The notes beneath the pieces are model-generated. The model was not told where the DNA came from and did no database searches. It saw nothing but the letters and a program-made list of their open reading frames with translations. The position numbers and the translations under genes are program-made. Shown here one piece after another: positions 59,833-64,000 of a stretch of 64,000 nucleotides of DNA; positions within the stretch are counted from its first letter, which is position 1, and every line of letters starts with the position of its first letter. Source of the stretch: Sanguibacter suaedae (lineage in GTDB: Bacteria > Actinomycetota > Actinomycetes > Actinomycetales > Cellulomonadaceae); the NCBI RefSeq assembly GCF_016342785.1, contig NZ_JAEINH010000009.1, positions 1 through 64,000 on the forward strand. Direction: 5' to 3'.

Positions 59833-60259
59833 CCGTTCCCCCAGGCGCATCGCACTCGGGCTCGCCGCCGGCGGGCTCGCCGCCATCGTCTTCACCGTGA
59901 GCCTGTGGCTCCTGCTCCACTCCCAGGACTCGTCCTCCGCCCGGTCCATGGGCAACGGTGTGCTCGTCGGCGGAGCCGCGGGTTTCGTCGCGGCGGTCGT
60001 CGGAGTGTGGCGCGCCTACCGTCGCCGTGACTCCTCGACCACCGCCGACCGGGTGTTCGCCCGCGAGGCCGACGAGCGCGACCTCACCGTGTGGCGCTCC
60101 GCGACGTCGGCCGTGGGGATCGCCGCGCTGCCCCTCACCGCGACCGCCGCCGTCGTGCTCCAGCTCGGTGTCCCCGTCGCCGCGGTGATGGCCGTCCTGC
60201 TGATCTCCGAGCTGCTCGTGCTCGTCGGCGCGTTCCTCGTCGCCGACCGGCGCCTCTGA
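59819..60259 (+). CDS. membrane protein in CPBP/XRE operon
   Basis: A 146-residue protein with four hydrophobic segments and a central basic/acidic loop (ADRVFAREADERDLTV) resembling DUF2178-type proteins that accompany small XRE regulators. Overlaps the XRE gene by 14 bp. Confidence 0.75.
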   Translation: MSRTDRSPRRIALGLAAGGLAAIVFTVSLWLLLHSQDSSSARSMGNGVLVGGAAGFVAAVVGVWRAYRRRDSSTTADRVFAREADERDLTVWRSATSAVGIAALPLTATAAVVLQLGVPVAAVMAVLLISELLVLVGAFLVADRRL

Positions 60260-60260
60260 C

Positions 60261-60845
60261 TCAGACGCCGTCCGCGTCCTGCGCGATGCGGGCGATCTCC
60301 GCGCGGACGATGTCCAGCGCCCACCCGGGGTCGTCCGACGCCGGGCGCACGAGCAGGTGGATCGCCAGCCCGTCGACCACCGCGTGCAGGCGTCGCGCGT
60401 CCTGCACGGTCCGGTCGTCGCGGGTGCGGCCGGTGAGCATCTCGACCACCCGCACGCACCCCTCGCCCAGCTGCTCGTAGGCCTCGGTGCGGATCCGCTC
60501 CAGGCCCGGGAGGGCCGGTGCCTCGGCGATGAGCGCGATGTTCACCTCGAGCTCCGCGCGGCTGTCCGGCTCGAGGGGCAGCAGGTGCCGCAGGACGGCC
60601 AGCGCGTACTCCTCGGGGTCGTCCAGCGGGGGAGTGGCGACGATGCGCTCGGTCGCCCGCTGCATCATGAGCTCGGCGGAGAACTCGAGGAGCTCGGTGC
60701 GCGTGGGGAACACGTGGCGCAACGACCCCACCACGACGCCGGCCTCCTGCGCGACGGTCCGTACCGACACGGCTCCGATGCCGCGGTCGAGGACCACGCG
60801 CCACACGGCCTCCGCCAGCTGGGCCTTGCGCTCGTCGCGGTTCAT
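60261..60845 (-). CDS. TetR family regulator
   Basis: A 194-residue protein: VLDRGIGAVSVRTVAQEAGVVVGSLRHVFPTRTELLEFSAELM. ATG at 60845 preferred; GTG at 60857 is too close to the ribosome site. A perfect 24-bp palindrome lies 18 nt upstream and a second copy before the divergent membrane-protein gene, so both genes are its targets. Confidence 0.92.
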   Translation of the reverse strand: MNRDERKAQLAEAVWRVVLDRGIGAVSVRTVAQEAGVVVGSLRHVFPTRTELLEFSAELMMQRATERIVATPPLDDPEEYALAVLRHLLPLEPDSRAELEVNIALIAEAPALPGLERIRTEAYEQLGEGCVRVVEMLTGRTRDDRTVQDARRLHAVVDGLAIHLLVRPASDDPGWALDIVRAEIARIAQDADGV

Positions 60846-60863
60846 CGTCCTGGGCACCTCCCG

Positions 60864-60887
60864 ACGCTAGCACGGTCGTGCTAGCGT
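60864..60887. promoter_or_regulatory. perfect TetR operator
   Basis: ACGCTAGCACG, a GT spacer, then the exact complement arm: 11-2-11, with no mismatch. Confidence 0.85.
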
Positions 60888-60895
60888 GACGCTCT

Positions 60896-60913
60896 CAAGC
60901 ACAGTCGTACTAG
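60896..60913. promoter_or_regulatory. second TetR operator, degenerate
   Basis: CAAGCACAGTCGTACTAG matches the core of the first operator at 15 of 18 positions, 29 bp downstream, just before the divergent membrane-protein gene. Confidence 0.65.
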
Positions 60914-60927
60914 AACCGGGAGCGTCC

Positions 60928-61530
60928 GTGGACCCCATCGTCATGATCATCGTCGCGTGCGAGATCGGCTTCTGGGTCCTCATCGCCCTCGGCCTCGTCG
61001 CCCGCTACCCCCTGCGCCGCCGCCGCACCGGCCTCACCCTCCTCGCGCTCACGCCCGTCGTCGACCTCGTGCTCCTCGCCACCACCGTCGTCGACCTCCG
61101 CGGCGGCGCCACCGCCGGGACCCCCCACGCGCTCGCCGCCGTCTACCTCGGGCTCTCCGTCGCCTACGGCCACGCCATGATCCGCTGGGCCGACGTCCGG
61201 TTCGCCCACCGCTTCGCCGACGGCCCGGCCCCCGAGAGGCTCCACGGCATGCGTTATGCCGCCAAGTGCTGGAAAGACGTCGTCCGCACCGCACTCGCCG
61301 TGGGGATCGCGGCCGGCATCATCCAGGTCCTCGTGCTCCTCGTCGACGACGCCGCCCGCACGGAGGCCCTCACGCAGATCTACCCGGTGCTCGGCATCGT
61401 CGCTGCAGCCGACCTCCTCTGGGCCGCCAGCTACACGGTGTGGCCCAAGACGCCCAAGACTCCCAAGGCTCCCGAGGCACGTGAGGACCGCTCGCTGCGC
61501 ACCCCGCGGGACGAGACAGCGGCGCACTGA
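60928..61530 (+). CDS. four- to five-helix membrane protein, TetR-controlled
   Basis: A 200-residue protein with hydrophobic segments near 4-22, 32-50, 60-80, 115-135 and 150-168, and a basic/Pro-rich tail. GGGAGCGTCC precedes the GTG. Divergent TetR with two operators suggests an inducible transporter-like or stress membrane protein. No family recognised with confidence. Confidence 0.75.
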   Translation: MDPIVMIIVACEIGFWVLIALGLVARYPLRRRRTGLTLLALTPVVDLVLLATTVVDLRGGATAGTPHALAAVYLGLSVAYGHAMIRWADVRFAHRFADGPAPERLHGMRYAAKCWKDVVRTALAVGIAAGIIQVLVLLVDDAARTEALTQIYPVLGIVAAADLLWAASYTVWPKTPKTPKAPEAREDRSLRTPRDETAAH

Positions 61531-61539
61531 CCGTGCGAG

Positions 61540-63297
61540 TCAGTAGGGGGCGGTCGACGGCCCCACCGTAGAGCGTGCGAACGTCGCGTACGCGAAGCCG
61601 TTCGCTGGTGCGAGCGAGTCGAAGAGCCCGAGCCGCAGCGCCGCGACGCTGTACGCAGGGCTCGTCCACGGTGGGGCACCGGGGTCGAACGTCGACCCCG
61701 GTGGGGCCCCGGGCCGGTCCGGTTGGACATTGACCCGCAGGGACACCACCGACGGCAGGGCGGAGACCACGGACCCCAGGGCTGTCACCAACGACGTCCT
61801 GGTGGTGGCGAGCGTTGTGCCCAGCGCGGTCACCCTGGCGCTCAGCTGCGTGGTGAGCGTCCCGGCGACGGACGTGATGATGCTGGTCCGGAGGAGCGTC
61901 GTGAGCGCGGTGACGTCGATCCCGACGAGGCCGCCGAGCACCGAGGCGGTGACTGTCGCCTGCGTGGTGCCGTTGAGGACGTTGGCGAGGCTGCTCGAGA
62001 AGGACACGTTGAGGCGCAGGACGTTCCCCAGGTTGAGGAGGTTGGTGAGCGTCACCTCCTGGTTCACGGTGACGGTCGCCGCCCCGATCGCGGCGGTGAG
62101 GGCCGTGGTCACCTGGGCGGTCCATGCGGTGAGCAGCGCCCGCACACGGTCGCCGATGCCGTTCAGGAGGGCGGCGTCGAGGACCACCTCGTGGTTGGGA
62201 GGCAGGTCGTTGAGACCACGAGCGCCGTCCCCGAGGAGCGTCGCGAGGTTCACGCGCACGATGCCCGACGCGAGGTCGACGGTGACCCCACCGTCGGAGA
62301 GCGGCGTGGTGAGCAGACCGCCGAGGGCCGCCGAGAGGTTGAGGTTGGTGACCGTCACGGTGCCCGTCACCGTGCCGATCCGGAGGAGGTTGGTCACCCC
62401 GGCCAGGATGGAGCTGCGGATGGCCTGGCTGATGAGCCCGTTGGTCCCGGCGAGCGTCGGGACCGCGGAGTTCAGGGCGTTCACGGTGCTCGACACGCTC
62501 GAGGTCAGCGAACGGACGAGCGGGCTGGCGACCTCGAGGTCGAGCCCGGCGATGCCGTAGGACCGGGTGACCCCGGTGACCGACCCGTCGCCCCACACCG
62601 AGCTGCGCAGCGCACCGCACCAGTCGAGCGACGCGGACGACCCGACGGCGCCGACGGCGAGGCGCGCGTCGCTGACGTTCGCCACGGCGGGCAGCACCCC
62701 CGAGAGGCTCACCCTCGCCCGGCCGGGGAGCGTCGCAGGCGGGGTGTCGCCCGAGACGAGGACGCCTCCGGTGTTGCTGACCAGACCTGACGCGGCGACG
62801 GACCGCCCGGTGGACGTCACCTGGGTGTACTGGTTGGCGGGTCCCGCGGACCCGACCGGCAGCCCGACGGACAGCCCGGTGAGGTCGAGGCCCGCGATGC
62901 CGCCGAGCGCAGACACGGCGAGCGGGTTGCCGAAGGTGTCGAGCGTCGGGTCGCCGTCGTTCACCCCGAGGTTCACGGCGTTGGTGGGCGTCGGGGCGGC
63001 CGCTGCGGCCCCGGGTCGCACGAGGTTCATGCCGCGCAGCGACGCGAGCGCGTCGAGGTTGGTCCGCAGGAGCGACCCGCTGAGGAACCGTGCGTCGGAG
63101 CGTGTCACGTACCTGGCGTCGGCGCCGCACACCAGTGAGCCCGTCCCCACCTGCCCGTGGACCGTCTCGGTGTCCGTCCACGACGCGACCGTGGGCACGG
63201 CCCGGAGGGCGCCGACGGCGAGCATGACGGTCGCCAGGACCACCGCGAGGACCGCGGTCAGTGCGGCGCGACGCTCCGCCCCGGGCAGCGCGCTCAT
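61540..63297 (-). CDS. choice-of-anchor G family surface protein
   Basis: A 585-residue secreted protein. The signal peptide (VLAVVLATVMLAVGAL) is followed by VASWTDTETVHG, the pattern seen in SipW-processed proteins. The rest is a Ser/Thr/Leu/Val-rich beta region typical of choice-of-anchor G. Coupled to the LATTG protein gene upstream (ATGA overlap). Confidence 0.85.
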   Translation of the reverse strand: MSALPGAERRAALTAVLAVVLATVMLAVGALRAVPTVASWTDTETVHGQVGTGSLVCGADARYVTRSDARFLSGSLLRTNLDALASLRGMNLVRPGAAAAAPTPTNAVNLGVNDGDPTLDTFGNPLAVSALGGIAGLDLTGLSVGLPVGSAGPANQYTQVTSTGRSVAASGLVSNTGGVLVSGDTPPATLPGRARVSLSGVLPAVANVSDARLAVGAVGSSASLDWCGALRSSVWGDGSVTGVTRSYGIAGLDLEVASPLVRSLTSSVSSTVNALNSAVPTLAGTNGLISQAIRSSILAGVTNLLRIGTVTGTVTVTNLNLSAALGGLLTTPLSDGGVTVDLASGIVRVNLATLLGDGARGLNDLPPNHEVVLDAALLNGIGDRVRALLTAWTAQVTTALTAAIGAATVTVNQEVTLTNLLNLGNVLRLNVSFSSSLANVLNGTTQATVTASVLGGLVGIDVTALTTLLRTSIITSVAGTLTTQLSARVTALGTTLATTRTSLVTALGSVVSALPSVVSLRVNVQPDRPGAPPGSTFDPGAPPWTSPAYSVAALRLGLFDSLAPANGFAYATFARSTVGPSTAPY

Positions 63298-64000
63298 GCC
63301 GTCGCTCCCGAGGGGCGGCGGCCGCCGGCGAGGAGCAGCAGGCCTCCGCCGAGCACGACGAGCGCCGCGGCCCGCACCAGGCCGGCGACATCCGTGCCGG
63401 TCGTCGCCAGGCGGCCGGGTGGTGCGTCGGCGCGGGGTGCCGGGACCCAGCCCTGACCGTCGGGCACGGACGGAGCCTCCGGCGGCCCGGGGGTGCCTGC
63501 GCCGCCCCAGCCGTCAGGGTCCGGGCCGTCGGTACCGGGGTCTCCGGTACCGGGGTCTCCGGTACCGTCACCGGGGTCAGGGTCGGTCGGGCCCGGTGAC
63601 GGGGGCGTCGTCGGGCCGGGCGTCTCCGTGGGGGGCGGCGTGCCGCCGGGCAGGATGTCGTCCGCCTCGGCGGTGATCCCGATGCCCAGGGCGCCGGTGA
63701 GTCCCATGAGGCTCTGGTCGGCGCGCGCCTCGGGTGAGTCGTCGAGCGCGACGGTCACGAGCAGGTGGATCGGTTCCTGCTCGCCGCGGTCGGGGAGCAG
63801 GTACACGGGGCTGGAGTCCGCGAGGTCGTCGCTCGGTTCTGCGACGACCACCTCCGCCCCCGCCCCGGCGCAGAGAGGAGCATCGGGGATTCCCGTCCAC
63901 TCCGTGCTGCACCGCTCGACCGTGGTCGTGACCCCGCGGGGCGAGGTCATGAGCGTCCCGTCCTTGCGGAGCTCCAGCGAGAACGCGGCTCCTTCCACGC
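63294..64000 (-). CDS. LATTG-anchored surface protein (5' end outside window)
   Basis: At least 235 residues are visible. A beta-rich ectodomain is followed by a Pro/Gly/Asp repeat stalk (GDPGT units), then RLATTGTDVAG, a membrane helix and a GGRRPSG tail: a sorting signal of the LAxTG type used by class E sortases. The reading frame is still open at the right edge. It shares the operon with the choice-of-anchor G protein. Confidence 0.85.
   Translation of the reverse strand, partial: VEGAAFSLELRKDGTLMTSPRGVTTTVERCSTEWTGIPDAPLCAGAGAEVVVAEPSDDLADSSPVYLLPDRGEQEPIHLLVTVALDDSPEARADQSLMGLTGALGIGITAEADDILPGGTPPPTETPGPTTPPSPGPTDPDPGDGTGDPGTGDPGTDGPDPDGWGGAGTPGPPEAPSVPDGQGWVPAPRADAPPGRLATTGTDVAGLVRAAALVVLGGGLLLLAGGRRPSGATA
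63531..63566. repeat. 15-bp tandem repeat in stalk region
   Basis: Two exact copies of GGTACCGGGGTCTCC (63531-63560) plus a partial third; they encode the GDPGT stalk repeats and could vary in number by slippage. Confidence 0.75.

Noticed and set aside
61370-63571. 733-residue minus-strand frame overlapping the choice-of-anchor G gene
   Set aside because: Arg/Pro/His-rich out-of-frame translation of a clearly recognised surface-protein gene.

Overview
The window is about 73% GC and has dense genes with many GTG starts, 4-bp stop/start overlaps, an Lsr2 nucleoid protein, LAxTG-type sorting and many leaderless starts (a TANNNT box 6-8 nt before the start codon). This points to a high-GC actinobacterium, most likely Micrococcales (Cellulomonas/Promicromonosporaceae-like). 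No rRNA, tRNA or CRISPR array was recognised.

Left end (1-20.8 kb): a ribose-type sugar ABC transporter operon (ATPase, permease, lipoprotein, Gfo/Idh/MocA dehydrogenase cut by the window edge), a TIM-barrel sugar phosphate isomerase, a ROK-family repressor and, about 8 kb further on, a seven-gene ebo-like operon. The ebo-like operon encodes an inositol-3-phosphate-synthase-like protein, the EboC UbiA-type prenyltransferase, a second TIM-barrel isomerase, EboA, the EboB TatD-like hydrolase, EboE and the EboF phosphodiesterase. The same operator, ACTTNTG-N12-CANAAGT, lies upstream of all four transcription units, so they probably form one ROK-controlled regulon. This is the most interesting system in the window: apparent cyclitol or sugar uptake and conversion tied to a poorly understood ebo metabolite-traffic operon. 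Between the two halves (6.6-10.4 kb) lies an accessory patch: a truncated TetR gene, a decayed HUH rolling-circle Rep gene, a lower-GC DUF4062 gene and a SnoaL-like gene.

Middle (20.8-46.7 kb): mostly ordinary chromosomal genes. They include a 5'-3' exonuclease, lipoproteins, a two-component system whose kinase has a duplicated membrane sensor, a LysR/SDR pair, Lsr2 with a strong terminator, a zinc-ribbon miniprotein, a glycosyltransferase, RNase H, an epoxide hydrolase divergent from MarR/NmrA genes, CPBP proteases, a CsoR-like box before a Cys-rich miniprotein, an S41-peptidase lipoprotein, an LLM oxidoreductase fused to hemerythrin, a HipBA toxin-antitoxin pair, a ketopantoate-reductase homologue, TetR/MFS and LacI.

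Right end (46.7-64 kb): a kinase/regulator pair followed by a MacB/FtsX-type ABC exporter; MarR/VOC, Lrp/DUF2000 and HxlR/quinone-reductase divergent pairs with visible operators; a lower-GC orphan gene; an AAA ATPase with small membrane proteins; a CPBP protease/XRE/membrane operon preceded by three identical-architecture operators; a TetR gene with a perfect 24-bp palindrome; and a surface-protein operon (choice-of-anchor G protein plus an LATTG-anchored protein) that runs off the right edge.
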